From positions 47,167-111,166 of the forward strand of contig NZ_FNDB01000010.1 of the NCBI RefSeq assembly GCF_900099915.1: a DNA stretch of 64,000 bases. The letters run 5' to 3'. Every line of letters begins with the position of its first letter. Position 1 is the stretch's first letter. This stretch comes from Flavobacterium omnivorum. Its GTDB lineage: Bacteria > Bacteroidota > Bacteroidia > Flavobacteriales > Flavobacteriaceae. The notes beneath the pieces are model-generated. The model did no database searches. It was given only the letters and a program-made list of their open reading frames with translations, and had not been told where the DNA came from. A program made the position numbers and the translations under genes. Below are positions 20,263 through 30,868 of this stretch, in pieces.

Positions 20263-20270
20263 TAAATTTG
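20240..20270 (+). promoter_or_regulatory. Probable carA promoter
   Basis: TTG (20240-20242) and TAAATTTG (20263-20270) are 20 nt apart, matching the Bacteroidota pattern. The carA start codon is 76 nt downstream of the -7 element. No attenuator-like hairpin is visible in the leader. Confidence 0.65.
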
Positions 20271-20346
20271 CAAAATATTTAACTACACATGAAACGAGTT
20301 CTTTCGAGTTACATGAGACTATTATAAAATTAATAGAAATTAACTA

Positions 20347-21447
20347 ATGAAATATACAACACGACAAAGCGCCATTCTTTTATTAAGCGACGGAACCATA
20401 TTCCACGGTAAATCTATTGGAATCATTGGAACTACTTATGGAGAAGTTTGTTTTAATACAGGAATGACGGGTTACCAAGAAATATTCACTGACCCCTCTT
20501 ATTTTGGGCAATTAATGGTAGCTACTAATGCTCATATTGGAAATTATGGGGTAAACGATTCAGAAGTGGAATCGCAAAGTATTAAAATATCTGGATTAGT
20601 TTGTAAAAATTTTAGCTTCAATTATTCTCGTGAAGATGCTTCAGGGAGTTTAGAAGATTATTTTATTAAACAAAAACTAATCTGTATATCTGACGTAGAT
20701 ACTCGTGCTTTGGTGAGTTACATCCGTGACAATGGTGCTATGAATGCAGTCATTTGCACAGACGAAACTCCAATAGAAGAACTAAAAATAGCACTGCAAA
20801 AAGTTCCGGATATGAAAGGTTTAGAATTGGCGTCCAAAGTATCTACAAAGGATCCATATTTCTACGGGGATCAGAATGCAACCTACAAAATTTCGGCTCT
20901 TGATTTAGGAATCAAAATGAATATTCTGCGTAATCTTGCTAACAGAGATTGCTATATCAAAGTATTTCCTTTTGATTCTTCTTACCAAGATTTAGCTGCT
21001 TTTAATCCGGATGGATATTTTTTATCAAATGGACCTGGTGATCCAGAGCCACTTTCTGGAGCTATTCAAGTAGCAAAAGAGATTTTGGAAAATAACAAAC
21101 CTTTATTCGGAATCTGTTTGGGACATCAAGTAATTGGTTTGGCTAACGGAATTTCTACTTATAAAATGTTTAACGGGCACAGAGGAATCAATCATCCTGT
21201 GAAAAATATCATTACCGGAAAAGGAGAAATAACTTCTCAAAATCATGGTTTTGCCGTTAACAAAGAAGAATTAGATAATCATCCTGATTTAGAAATTACA
21301 CATCTTCATCTAAATGATGGAACAGTTGCTGGGATGCGTATGAAAAACAAAAATTGTTTCTCCGTTCAATATCATCCAGAAGCAAGCCCAGGACCACATG
21401 ATTCTTCTTATTTATTTGATCAATTTATCGAAAATATTAAAGGTTAA
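20347..21447 (+). CDS. carA: Carbamoyl-phosphate synthase small subunit (glutaminase)
   Basis: CarA takes ammonia from glutamine and passes it to CarB to make carbamoyl phosphate for arginine and pyrimidine synthesis. The N-terminal CPSase domain (about 1-150) includes GEVCFNTGMTGYQEIFTDPSY. The class I glutamine amidotransferase domain has the oxyanion region LSNGPGDPEPL, the nucleophile Cys257 in GICLGHQ, and the His343-Pro-Glu345 pair in YHPEASPGPHD. At 366 residues it is complete. carB is not next to it: the gene is followed by a terminator and a non-coding stretch. Confidence 0.98.
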   Translation: MKYTTRQSAILLLSDGTIFHGKSIGIIGTTYGEVCFNTGMTGYQEIFTDPSYFGQLMVATNAHIGNYGVNDSEVESQSIKISGLVCKNFSFNYSREDASGSLEDYFIKQKLICISDVDTRALVSYIRDNGAMNAVICTDETPIEELKIALQKVPDMKGLELASKVSTKDPYFYGDQNATYKISALDLGIKMNILRNLANRDCYIKVFPFDSSYQDLAAFNPDGYFLSNGPGDPEPLSGAIQVAKEILENNKPLFGICLGHQVIGLANGISTYKMFNGHRGINHPVKNIITGKGEITSQNHGFAVNKEELDNHPDLEITHLHLNDGTVAGMRMKNKNCFSVQYHPEASPGPHDSSYLFDQFIENIKG

Positions 21448-21495
21448 CTTTTTTTAATAGCAATACAGTATTAAATACATCATATTAAAATACTT

Positions 21496-21531
21496 TGGGA
21501 TTGTCTTTTGTCAAAAAGTCAATCCCTTTTT
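21496..21531 (+). terminator. Intrinsic terminator after carA
   Basis: GGGATTG (21497-21503) pairs with CAATCCC (21520-21526). After a T-T mismatch the stem continues as CTTTT with AAAAG, and a T-run follows at 21527-21531. It lies about 50 nt after the carA stop codon. Confidence 0.8.
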
Positions 21532-23418
<1,887 letters not shown>

Positions 23419-23439
23419 ATTCTTACGATATTTTTATTT

Positions 23440-23472
23440 AAAGCCATTCACGTACAGTGAGTGGCTTTTTTT
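23440..23472 (+). terminator. Intrinsic terminator after eno
   Basis: AAAGCCATTCAC (23440-23451) pairs with GTGAGTGGCTTT (23457-23468) through 12 base pairs, one of them G-U, and is followed by a T-run to 23472. It is 21 nt after the eno stop. Confidence 0.88.
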
Positions 23473-23528
23473 GGTAATATTTAACAATTTCGTTGTGTTA
23501 TTCTCTTTTTAATTAGTGTTTAATTCCC

Positions 23529-23536
23529 TAGATTTG
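23529..23536 (+). promoter_or_regulatory. Probable citrate synthase promoter -7 element
   Basis: TAGATTTG matches TAnnTTTG and lies 37 nt before the start codon at 23574. A T-rich stretch (TTTTTAA, about 23505-23512) is at about the right distance for a poor -33 element. Confidence 0.48.
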
Positions 23537-23573
23537 ATAAATTATTATTTTAAAAGTTTATTTTCAATATATT

Positions 23574-24857
23574 ATGTCAAAAATAGCAACATTAGAAATT
23601 GATGGGAAGAAAATTGAGCTGCCTGTAGTCGTAGGGAGTGAAAATGAAGTTGCCATCGATATTAACAAATTACGTGATTTAACCGGTATTATAACGCTTG
23701 ATCCGGGCTATAAAAATTCGGGTTCTTGTAAAAGTGATATCACTTTTTTAGATGGTGAATTAGGAATACTTCGTTATAGAGGATATTCAATAGAAGATTT
23801 AGCAGCAAAAGCTGATTTTCTAGAAGTGTCTTATCTTTTGATTTTTGGAGAATTGCCAAACATGAAGCAGTTAGCGCAATTTGAAACTGATATCAGAAAA
23901 TACACTTTGGTCAATGAAGAAATGAAGAACATCATTGATGGTTTTCCTAAAACAGCGCATCCAATGGGCGTTTTAGCAGCTTTGACAAGTGCATTGACTG
24001 CATTTAACCCTAAATCGGTTAATGTTGATAATGAAAAAGAAATGTATGAGGCAGTTTGTAAAACTATGGGTAAATTCATGGTGATAGCGACTTGGACTTA
24101 TAGAAAAAGCATGGGTTATCCTTTGAATTATTATGATAATACTAAAGGATACGTTGAAAATTTTATGCGATTAATGTTTGAATTGCCTACTGAGCCGTAT
24201 GCTGCAAATCCTATAGTTATCGATGCTTTGGATAAATTATTCATACTTCACGGCGATCACGAACAGAACTGTTCTACCTCTACCGTTAGAATGGTAGGAT
24301 CTTCTCACGCAGGATTATTTGCTTCAATATCAGCAGGAGTTTCTGCGCTTTGGGGACCATTACATGGTGGAGCAAATCAAGCGGTGCTGGAAATGTTAGA
24401 GGAAATCCATAGAAATGGTGGTGATGCAGATAAATACATGGCTAAAGCCAAAGATAAAAATGATCCTTTCCGTTTAATGGGTTTTGGTCACAGAGTTTAT
24501 AAAAATTTCGATCCAAGAGCAAAAATTATCAAGAAAGCTGCCAATGAGGTTTTAGCCACATTGGGAGTTGAAGATCCAATTCTTGCCATAGCTAAAAAAT
24601 TAGAAGAAGCTGCTCTGGAAGACGAATATTTTAAATCTAGAAACTTATATCCAAATGTTGATTTCTATTCTGGGATCATCTATAGAGCGTTAGGAATTCC
24701 TACAGATATGTTTACGGTAATGTTTGCTATAGGCCGTTTGCCAGGTTGGATCGCACAATGGAAAGAAATGCGTGAAAATAAAGAACCAATAGGAAGACCA
24801 AGACAAGTTTATACAGGTCACCCATTAAGGGAGTTTGTGCCAACAGATAAAAGATAA
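23574..24857 (+). CDS. gltA: Citrate synthase (type II)
   Basis: Condenses oxaloacetate and acetyl-CoA as the entry step of the TCA cycle. The 427-residue protein has the long N-terminal beta region of type II enzymes (about 1-55) and the catalytic motifs LHGDHEQNCSTST (His), GFGHRVYKNFDPRA (His, about 305) and VDFYSGIIYRALG (Asp, about 360). It is monocistronic, with its own -7 element and a terminator. Because the long form resembles GltA rather than 2-methylcitrate synthase, I favour gltA. Confidence 0.97.
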   Translation: MSKIATLEIDGKKIELPVVVGSENEVAIDINKLRDLTGIITLDPGYKNSGSCKSDITFLDGELGILRYRGYSIEDLAAKADFLEVSYLLIFGELPNMKQLAQFETDIRKYTLVNEEMKNIIDGFPKTAHPMGVLAALTSALTAFNPKSVNVDNEKEMYEAVCKTMGKFMVIATWTYRKSMGYPLNYYDNTKGYVENFMRLMFELPTEPYAANPIVIDALDKLFILHGDHEQNCSTSTVRMVGSSHAGLFASISAGVSALWGPLHGGANQAVLEMLEEIHRNGGDADKYMAKAKDKNDPFRLMGFGHRVYKNFDPRAKIIKKAANEVLATLGVEDPILAIAKKLEEAALEDEYFKSRNLYPNVDFYSGIIYRALGIPTDMFTVMFAIGRLPGWIAQWKEMRENKEPIGRPRQVYTGHPLREFVPTDKR

Positions 24858-24866
24858 AATCAGTTT

Positions 24867-24898
24867 AAAAAGCTTCACGAATTTGTGAAGCTTTTTTT
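24867..24898 (+). terminator. Intrinsic terminator after gltA
   Basis: AAAGCTTCAC (24869-24878) pairs perfectly with GTGAAGCTTT (24885-24894) across a 6-nt loop, followed by Ts up to 24898. The last T also begins the TATATTTG element of the next gene. Confidence 0.88.
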
Positions 24899-24905
24899 AT
24901 ATTTG
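24898..24905 (+). promoter_or_regulatory. Probable promoter -7 element of the amidinotransferase-like gene
   Basis: TATATTTG overlaps the T-run of the gltA terminator and ends 17 nt before the start codon at 24923. The hairpin of the terminator occupies the place where a -33 element would be, so terminator and promoter are packed into the same 50 nt. Confidence 0.5.
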
Positions 24906-24922
24906 CCAAAAGCTAAAAAGAC

Positions 24923-25837
24923 ATGTTACAATTAAAGGTGAATAATGAAACTTCGAGACTGAGGGCTTTAGTGCTTGGTTCTGCCGTTGATAATGGATCT
25001 ACTCCAAAGGCTGAAGAGGCCTACGATCCAAAATCATTAGAGCATATTTTAGCGGGAACCTATCCAAAGGAACAGGATATGGTTAATGAAATGGAGGCAT
25101 TTAATACGGTGTTGAAAAAATATGACGTCACGGTTTTTCGTCCAGAGCAGATTGAAAATTACAATCAAATATTTACTAGGGATATTGGTTTTGTTATTGA
25201 TGATGTTTTTGTGAAATCTAATATTCTTCCAGATCGCGAACGAGAATTAGATGCGATTCAATACATCATTGATCAAATTAATCCTAAAAAAGTGGTTCGT
25301 CCACCTGAAGAAGTTCATATCGAAGGAGGTGATGTTATGTTGTGGAACGACTATATTTTTATTGGCACTTATAAAGGAAGTGATTACAAAGAGTACATCA
25401 CTGCACGAACAAATGTTCAAGGAGTTCAATATATTAAAGACTTGTTTCCAAATAAAATTGTCAAAGAATTTGATTTAGTTAAATCTAAAATTGACGCCCG
25501 TGATAATGCCTTGCATTTAGATTGTTGTTTTCAACCAGTGGGTAATGATAAAGGGATTATTTACAAGAACGGATTCCGCGAGGAAGCAGACTACTTGTTT
25601 TTAGTCCATCTTTTTGGAAAAGACAATCTATTTCACATCACTAGAGACGAAATGTACCACATGAATTCGAATGTTTTTTCTATCGATACCAATATAGTAG
25701 TTTCTGAAAGAAATTTTACGCGACTTAATAATTGGTTGCGTGCAAACGGTTTTGTCGTAGAAGAAATTCCATACGCAGAAATTGCAAAACAAGAAGGGTT
25801 ATTGCGATGTTCGACCTTACCTTTAATCAGGGATTAA
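24923..25837 (+). CDS. Amidinotransferase / dimethylarginine dimethylaminohydrolase-family protein
   Basis: A 304-residue member of the guanidino-group-modifying superfamily (pentein fold), which includes arginine:glycine amidinotransferase, arginine deiminase and dimethylarginine dimethylaminohydrolase. Family marks are FTRDIGFVIDD (about 76), the HIEGGDVMLW loop with acidic residues (about 133), the catalytic His in ALHLDCCFQPVG (about 197) and the nucleophile Cys296 in GLLRCSTLPL at the C-terminus. The reaction cannot be fixed from sequence; a hydrolase of arginine-like substrates is likely. The related ctlX gene follows 55 nt downstream, suggesting a shared role in arginine or citrulline use. 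Confidence 0.85.
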   Translation: MLQLKVNNETSRLRALVLGSAVDNGSTPKAEEAYDPKSLEHILAGTYPKEQDMVNEMEAFNTVLKKYDVTVFRPEQIENYNQIFTRDIGFVIDDVFVKSNILPDRERELDAIQYIIDQINPKKVVRPPEEVHIEGGDVMLWNDYIFIGTYKGSDYKEYITARTNVQGVQYIKDLFPNKIVKEFDLVKSKIDARDNALHLDCCFQPVGNDKGIIYKNGFREEADYLFLVHLFGKDNLFHITRDEMYHMNSNVFSIDTNIVVSERNFTRLNNWLRANGFVVEEIPYAEIAKQEGLLRCSTLPLIRD

Positions 25838-25841
25838 ATTA

Positions 25842-25869
25842 GTAGAGACGCACTGCAGTGCTTCTCTAC
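25842..25869. repeat. Short palindromic repeat (GTAGAGACG type)
   Basis: A 28-nt near-perfect palindrome: GTAGAGA at one end and TCTCTAC at the other, with GCACTGCAGTGC in the centre; only one base pair is mismatched. It fills the short gap between the two hydrolase genes. Similar GTAGAGACG...CGTCTCTAC palindromes are, from memory, dispersed repeats in several bacterial genomes. No T-run follows, so it is not a normal terminator. Confidence 0.6.
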
Positions 25870-25892
25870 AATAATATAAAAATTAAAAAATC

Positions 25893-26828
25893 ATGAAACA
25901 AACCACAAATTCCATAGTAATGATTCGCCCAGTTGCGTTTCGAATGAACGAACAAACCGCAGTTAACAATTACTACCAAAAAGTACTGGACGGTTTGTTG
26001 CCAGCAACCGTAAATGCCAAGGCGCAACAAGAATTCGATGTTTTTGTCGAGAAATTAAGAGTAGTGGGTGTAGATGTAACCGTTGTGGATGATACCTTGA
26101 GTCCAGATACGCCAGACAGCATTTTTCCTAACAATTGGATTTCATTTCACGAGAATGGTGATGTGGCCTTGTATCCCATGTTTGCCGAAAATCGTCGGGA
26201 AGAACGTCGGGAAGAAATTCTAGATGTGTTGGAGGATAAAGGTTTTGTTATCAATAATATTGTAGACTATACATCGGCAGAGGAAGATGGTTTTTTCTTA
26301 GAGGGAACAGGAAGTTTACTTTTAGACAGAGAAAATAGTAAAGCTTATTGTGCTTTGTCACCAAGAGCTGATGAAGAATTGTTTATCGAATTTTGCGAGG
26401 ATTTTGATTATGCTCCCGTAATCTTTGAAGCTTTTCAAACCGTCGATGGAGAACGAAAACTAATTTATCACACCAATGTAATGATGTGTATAGGTGAAAC
26501 TTTTGCTGTGATCTGTTCGGATTGTATTGATGATAAAAAAGAACGCAAAATGGTTCTTGATAATCTTAAGGAAAATGGCAAAGAAATTATTGTAATTACT
26601 GAAGCCCAAATGAACAATTTTGCAGGGAATATGCTTGAAGTTCAGGGAAGTAATGATAAAAGATATTTAGTGATGAGTGCTGCAGCACATCAAGCTTTAA
26701 CGCCAAAGCAGATCGAACAATTAGAAAAACATGCTGAAATTTTGAGTTCGAGTTTAGATACAATTGAAGCTTGCGGTGGTGGAAGCGCCAGGTGTATGAT
26801 GGCAGAGATTTTCCTGCCAAGGAAATAA
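25893..26828 (+). CDS. ctlX: CtlX-like citrulline/guanidino hydrolase
   Basis: A 311-residue protein of the amidinotransferase superfamily, of the kind annotated as citrulline utilisation hydrolase CtlX. It starts at ATG 25893 with an N-terminal MIRPVAFRMNEQTAVNNYYQ region; further marks are FPNNWISFHENG (about 77), EGTGSLLLDRENSKAYCALSPRADEELF (about 135-162), the catalytic His in YHTNVMMCIG, and the nucleophile Cys301 in CGGGSARCMMAEIFLP. CtlX enzymes act on the ureido or guanidino group of citrulline-like compounds. It pairs with the upstream family member. A strong terminator follows. Confidence 0.85.
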   Translation: MKQTTNSIVMIRPVAFRMNEQTAVNNYYQKVLDGLLPATVNAKAQQEFDVFVEKLRVVGVDVTVVDDTLSPDTPDSIFPNNWISFHENGDVALYPMFAENRREERREEILDVLEDKGFVINNIVDYTSAEEDGFFLEGTGSLLLDRENSKAYCALSPRADEELFIEFCEDFDYAPVIFEAFQTVDGERKLIYHTNVMMCIGETFAVICSDCIDDKKERKMVLDNLKENGKEIIVITEAQMNNFAGNMLEVQGSNDKRYLVMSAAAHQALTPKQIEQLEKHAEILSSSLDTIEACGGGSARCMMAEIFLPRK

Positions 26829-26831
26829 AAG

Positions 26832-26864
26832 AAAACCGGATAAAATTATTATCCGGTTTTTTTT
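26832..26864. terminator. Bidirectional terminator between ctlX and the MarC gene
   Basis: AAAACCGGATAA (26832-26843) pairs with TTATCCGGTTTT (26849-26860) across a 5-nt loop: a perfect 12-bp stem flanked by As on one side and Ts on the other. It lies between convergent genes, 4 nt after the ctlX stop and 9 nt beyond the end of the MarC gene, so it can serve both strands. Confidence 0.9.
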
Positions 26865-26872
26865 AGCTTTAT

Positions 26873-27502
26873 TTAGGAGAGATTCCCTTTTATAATATTG
26901 AGAATGGCACTTACAATATATTGTATTCCTATCGCAATTACAATGAATCCTACGATTCTCGATATGGCAACAATACCGGACACTCCCAGTATTTTTGCTA
27001 AATAATGCGCACTTTTAAGGATTAAAAAGATGGTAACCGCAATAGCAAGAATAGCGATTGAGGAGATTAAAATTTCCATCGTTGAATTGTGTTCCTGATA
27101 AAATGCAATAAGTAATGATATGGAACCAGGTCCAGCAAGCATAGGAATGGCAAGCGGTGTTAAGGCAATGTCATTTCTTTTTTGAGCATCGGATTCTGCT
27201 TTTTTATTGATTCCCCTCTTTTTATTAAATTCTCCCGAAAGCAACGAAAATCCCGAATTTACAATAATGATTCCTCCAGCTATTCGTAAGGCATCGATAC
27301 TGATGCCAAAGAAAATCAAAACATATTGACCTATAAAAAAGGAGACAATTAGGATAATAAATACATTTATCGCGGTCCATAAAGAAATTCTGGAACGTTC
27401 TTTTTTAGTATCATTTTGTGTAAGACCCACAAAGATGGGAACCGTCCCAATAGGGTTTAAAACCGAAAAAAGAGCGACAAACAGATAAATAAATAAATCC
27501 AT
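26873..27502 (-). CDS. MarC-family integral membrane protein
   Basis: A 209-residue protein with about six membrane segments: an N-terminal LFVALFSVLNPIGTVPIFVGLT motif (typical of MarC/YchE), then VFIILIVSFFIGQYVLIFFGIS, ALRIAGGIIIVNSGFSLLSG, the loop LTPLAIPMLAGPGSISLLIA, and two C-terminal hydrophobic helices. The family is widespread, but its function is not established despite the historic link to multiple antibiotic resistance. The gene is single, divergent from the CoA-binding gene, and converges with ctlX. Confidence 0.92.
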   Translation of the reverse strand: MDLFIYLFVALFSVLNPIGTVPIFVGLTQNDTKKERSRISLWTAINVFIILIVSFFIGQYVLIFFGISIDALRIAGGIIIVNSGFSLLSGEFNKKRGINKKAESDAQKRNDIALTPLAIPMLAGPGSISLLIAFYQEHNSTMEILISSIAILAIAVTIFLILKSAHYLAKILGVSGIVAISRIVGFIVIAIGIQYIVSAILNIIKGNLS

Positions 27503-27618
27503 ATTTTGTTTTTAAGACAGCAAAAATACTCTTTTTTTATTTTTTAAAGTTAAGCTACTGTTTTTTATTGCTTTGAGAACTAAACCGTAAAATTGTTAGA
27601 CGAACAAACCTTTTTGAT

Positions 27619-27626
27619 TACTTTTG
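27619..27626 (+). promoter_or_regulatory. Probable promoter of the CoA-binding gene
   Basis: TACTTTTG (27619-27626) matches TAnnTTTG. A TTG at 27593-27595 lies 23 nt upstream, at the long end of the accepted spacing. The start codon at 27646 is 19 nt downstream. Confidence 0.55.
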
Positions 27627-27645
27627 CCAAATATAATTAAAGAAA

Positions 27646-28014
27646 ATGATAAAGAGTAAAAAAACCTTGGTTCTTGGAGCAACAACGAAACCAGATAGAT
27701 ATGCGTTCAAAGCCATATCAATGTTAGTAGATAAAGGGCATTCCGTACTTGCGCTGGGTCAAAATGCTGGTGAAGTTGCGGGAGTGAAAATCCAGACTAA
27801 AGCCATTCCATTAAAAAATATCGATACCGTTACCTTATATTTGAATCCAACTCGTCAGCGTGATTATTATAATTATATCGTAGAGGCAAAACCGAAACGA
27901 GTTATCTTTAATCCTGGTACAGAAAATCCAGAATTTTATCAGTTGCTTAAATTGAACGATATCAAGGTAGAAGTGGCTTGTACATTGGTTTTATTAACCA
28001 CCAATCAGTATTAG
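27646..28014 (+). CDS. CoA-binding domain protein (YccU-like)
   Basis: A 122-residue single-domain Rossmann protein. KTLVLGATTKPDRYAFKAISMLVDKGHSVLALG (about 5-37) is the nucleotide-binding start of the CoA-binding fold, and VIFNPGTENPEFYQLLKLNDIKVEVACTLVLL closes the sheet. The fold is that of the CoA-binding domain of succinyl-CoA synthetase alpha. These small stand-alone proteins have no established cellular role. It is monocistronic with its own promoter and terminator. Confidence 0.88.
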   Translation: MIKSKKTLVLGATTKPDRYAFKAISMLVDKGHSVLALGQNAGEVAGVKIQTKAIPLKNIDTVTLYLNPTRQRDYYNYIVEAKPKRVIFNPGTENPEFYQLLKLNDIKVEVACTLVLLTTNQY

Positions 28015-28084
28015 TTTTTTCGAAGCTATTTCCTGCTATTCATTTCAATCTTTGGATAAAAAACAGTCTTTTTCTAGATATAAA

Positions 28085-28113
28085 AAGGAGCTTCCGTTGG
28101 TCGCTCTTTTTTT
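28085..28113. terminator. Terminator after the CoA-binding gene
   Basis: AAGGAGC (28085-28091) pairs with GCTCTTT (28103-28109), with one G-U pair, and is followed by Ts to 28113. The upstream side is A-rich, so the element could also act on the minus strand behind the symporter gene. Confidence 0.7.
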
Positions 28114-28383
28114 ATGAGAAAAAAGTACTTTTTTTTATCAAAAGGATTTCCATTTTTATCAGGGCTAGGAATATCTTAATTAGCCTATATAGTTGGGATT
28201 AAAACGGTTTATTTTGCATCATTACTGCATTTCATTATTGAGAATTCCAAGTTCAATATTTAGAATTAAAAAAAACAAGGTTGAATATCAAAAAGTATCA
28301 AGGGATTTTCTTGTCAAGATGCTTAATTACTAAAATATATAGGATAGAAATTAGTGTTGTTTTGATAATCTACGTGCAGTATT
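28114..28383. other. Non-coding AT-rich spacer
   Basis: Between the terminator and the convergent symporter gene. Stop codons are frequent in every frame and I see no gene, promoter or further stable hairpin here. Confidence 0.5.
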
Positions 28384-29892
28384 TTAATACCGTCTAACCT
28401 CTGCGATAGGTTTGCTTATCAAAAGTAATCCAACATAAGTTATAAGTCCATTTAGGATGATGAGCTCATTGTCAAATACGTATCCAAAAAACAAGGTCTT
28501 AGAGTTTTCGCTAATAAAATAGGTCAGTGCCGGAGCCAATAGACAGATCAATGGGACAAATTTATCTTTGACCGTTTTTGATTTGGCAAACAACCCAAAG
28601 CAATACAGTCCTAATAGTGGGCCATACGTATACGAAGCTACTCTAAAAATCATCCCAACCACAGAGCTATCATTGATTGTATTAAAAAACACGATAACCA
28701 AAAACATTAAAAAAGAAAAGGCAATATGGACAAAATGTCTGTTTCGCACTATATTGGGTTTGTTTCGGTTCTCTTCTTTGTCCATACCCAAAAAATCGAC
28801 ACAAAACGAGGTCGTCAGAGCTGTTAATGCGGAGTCTGTAGTCGCAAAGGTAGCGGCGGTCAATCCCAATAAAAAAATGACGGATGGAATTAGCGTCAAA
28901 TGATGAAAAGCAATTTCTGGAAAAAGTAAATCGGTTCTAGGTTTTCCAGTTATTAAATCGGTAGGGACTGCAATCCCATTTTTATTCGCATAAATATAAA
29001 GTAGCGCGCCCACACTTAAAAAGAAAATGTTGATCAGTACAAATATTCCCGTAAAGGTAAACATGTTTTTTTGGGCTTCGCCAATGTTCTTGCAGCTCAG
29101 GTTCTTCTGCATTAAATCCTGATCTAGGCCAACCATAGCAATAGTGACAAAAATTCCTCCCAAAATTTGTTTGACAAAATGAAACTTATTGGACACAAAA
29201 TCGTCAAAGAAAAAGACTTTCGAATAGTTGCTGTTTTTTACTGCTTCAAAAGCGTCAAAAACACCTAAGTTTAAACTTTGACAAATAAAGTAAATGGTCA
29301 AAAAAACGGAAGTCACCAAGAAGAAAGTTTGTAATGTGTCCGTGATAATGATTGTTTTCAATCCACCGCGGTACGTGTAAGCAAATATTAAAGCCAGCGA
29401 AATCAAGAGGGTAACGGCAAATGGGATTCCATAAAAGTCAAAAACATATCGCTGTAAAACAATCACCACAAGATACAGTCGAAACGAAGAGCCTATGGTT
29501 CGGCTGATCAAGAAAATGGTGGCAGCAGTTTTATAGGAATAGATTCCTAGTCGCTGTTCGATATAACTATAAATCGAAGTTAGATTCATGCGGTAATAAA
29601 GCGGCAAGAGTATTTTGGCAATAATGACAAAGCCAATTGCATTTCCTAAAACAAATTGAAAATACTTAAACTGCTCGCCATTTGGTGACCCTACTTCCCC
29701 GGGAACCGAAATGAATGTGACTCCAGAAAGCGCCGTTCCAATCATTCCAAAGGCGACCAAATACCATTTTGAATTTTTGTTGGCTTTAAAAAAAGCATCA
29801 TTTCCGCTATCTTTTTTACTGACAAAGTGGGAAATCAAAAATAAAATGCCAAAATAGACGATAATAAGGAATAGGATAGTGCTGGGTGCCAT
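28384..29892 (-). CDS. Sodium:solute symporter (SSS family)
   Basis: A 502-residue inner-membrane transporter with about 13 predicted membrane segments. FGMIGTALSGVTFISVPGEVGSPNGEQFKYFQFVLGNAIG (about 48-87) is the characteristic unwound TM1-TM2 sodium/substrate region, followed by LPLYYRMNLTSIYSYIEQRLG (about 95-116), another SSS mark; LGLTAATFATTDSALTALTTSFCVDFLG (about 340-368) is the TM8 sodium-site region with Ser/Thr residues. The substrate could be a sugar, amino acid or other small solute and cannot be deduced. The gene is single, on the minus strand, and diverges from recR. Confidence 0.93.
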   Translation of the reverse strand: MAPSTILFLIIVYFGILFLISHFVSKKDSGNDAFFKANKNSKWYLVAFGMIGTALSGVTFISVPGEVGSPNGEQFKYFQFVLGNAIGFVIIAKILLPLYYRMNLTSIYSYIEQRLGIYSYKTAATIFLISRTIGSSFRLYLVVIVLQRYVFDFYGIPFAVTLLISLALIFAYTYRGGLKTIIITDTLQTFFLVTSVFLTIYFICQSLNLGVFDAFEAVKNSNYSKVFFFDDFVSNKFHFVKQILGGIFVTIAMVGLDQDLMQKNLSCKNIGEAQKNMFTFTGIFVLINIFFLSVGALLYIYANKNGIAVPTDLITGKPRTDLLFPEIAFHHLTLIPSVIFLLGLTAATFATTDSALTALTTSFCVDFLGMDKEENRNKPNIVRNRHFVHIAFSFLMFLVIVFFNTINDSSVVGMIFRVASYTYGPLLGLYCFGLFAKSKTVKDKFVPLICLLAPALTYFISENSKTLFFGYVFDNELIILNGLITYVGLLLISKPIAEVRRY

Positions 29893-30161
29893 TTGCTGAG
29901 TTTGAAGTGACCAAAATACGATTTTTTGGTTAATCGATGAATCGGGAATTTGTTTATTTTAAAACCAGTACACATTCATCTTTGCGCTCTGCGAAGGAAG
30001 AACATCAATTTGTTGAAAAAATGCAAACTATATTCACCTTTGAAATGATAAAAAGTATTGTTTAGATGGTGAATCTCAAGCTTTGATTATTGTCTTAGTA
30101 AATTCTTTGGTAGTTTTTGCTCATTATCTCATTTTCTAATTCTTCGAATTATCTAATTGAC

Positions 30162-30169
30162 TACTTTTG
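30162..30169 (+). promoter_or_regulatory. Possible recR promoter -7 element
   Basis: TACTTTTG (30162-30169) matches TAnnTTTG and lies only 5 nt before the recR ATG. If used, the transcript would have almost no leader. No clear -33 element is visible, so it could be a chance match. Confidence 0.35.
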
Positions 30170-30174
30170 CAGTT

Positions 30175-30795
30175 ATGGAATTTTCTTCGAAATTAATAGA
30201 GAAAGCAGTGAACGAGATGTCTCAGTTACCAGGAATTGGTAAACGAACAGCACTGCGATTGGTGTTGCATTTGTTAAAACAACCCAAAGAGCAAACCGGT
30301 TTTTTGTCACAAGCTTTGGTTGCTATGCGGGAGGATATTAAGTACTGCGAGAGTTGCCATAACATTTCGGATAGTGTGTTGTGTGAAATTTGCGCCAATA
30401 TTAACCGTAATCACCAGATAATTTGTGTTGTAGAGGATATTCGCGATGTAATGGCAATAGAAAACACGGGTCAGTTTAGAGGGATCTATCATGTACTGGG
30501 CGGTAAAATTTCACCGATAGATGGCGTTGGCCCGAGCCAATTAAACATCACCACTTTAGTTGAAAAAGTAAAGTCAGGCGTGGTGAATGAAATTATTTTT
30601 GCCTTGAGCTCCACGATGGAAGGGGATACTACTAATTTTTATATTTACCGGCAAATAACGGACTGTGAAATAATTATTTCAACAATTGCCAGAGGGATTT
30701 CAGTAGGGGACGAACTGGAATATGCTGATGAAGTTACGCTGGGAAGAAGTATTTTACATCGAATTCCATTTGAAAAGTCTTTTAAAAATAATTAA
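30175..30795 (+). CDS. recR: Recombination protein RecR
   Basis: RecR works with RecO and RecF in loading RecA at gaps. I start at ATG 30175 ([29 protein letters not shown]), giving 206 residues; an upstream TTG at 30157 is less likely. The helix-hairpin-helix [15 protein letters not shown], the four-cysteine zinc finger ([16 protein letters not shown], about 56-71), and the Toprim domain ([19 protein letters not shown], then [19 protein letters not shown]) appear in order. Complete and normal. Confidence 0.98.
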   Translation: MEFSSKLIEKAVNEMSQLPGIGKRTALRLVLHLLKQPKEQTGFLSQALVAMREDIKYCESCHNISDSVLCEICANINRNHQIICVVEDIRDVMAIENTGQFRGIYHVLGGKISPIDGVGPSQLNITTLVEKVKSGVVNEIIFALSSTMEGDTTNFYIYRQITDCEIIISTIARGISVGDELEYADEVTLGRSILHRIPFEKSFKNN

Positions 30796-30840
30796 TACAC
30801 TTAAAGAATAGCGATGCTTTTTAAATCGTAAATGAAAAGC

Positions 30841-30848
30841 TATATTTG
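30841..30848 (+). promoter_or_regulatory. Probable promoter of the polysaccharide locus (wza-wzc)
   Basis: TATATTTG matches the -7 consensus and lies 20 nt before the export gene start at 30869. TTTTT (30818-30822) lies 18 nt upstream as a possible weak -33 element. No terminator is seen between recR and this site, so read-through from recR is also possible. Confidence 0.58.
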
Positions 30849-30868
30849 TCGCTTAAAAAATATTAAAA

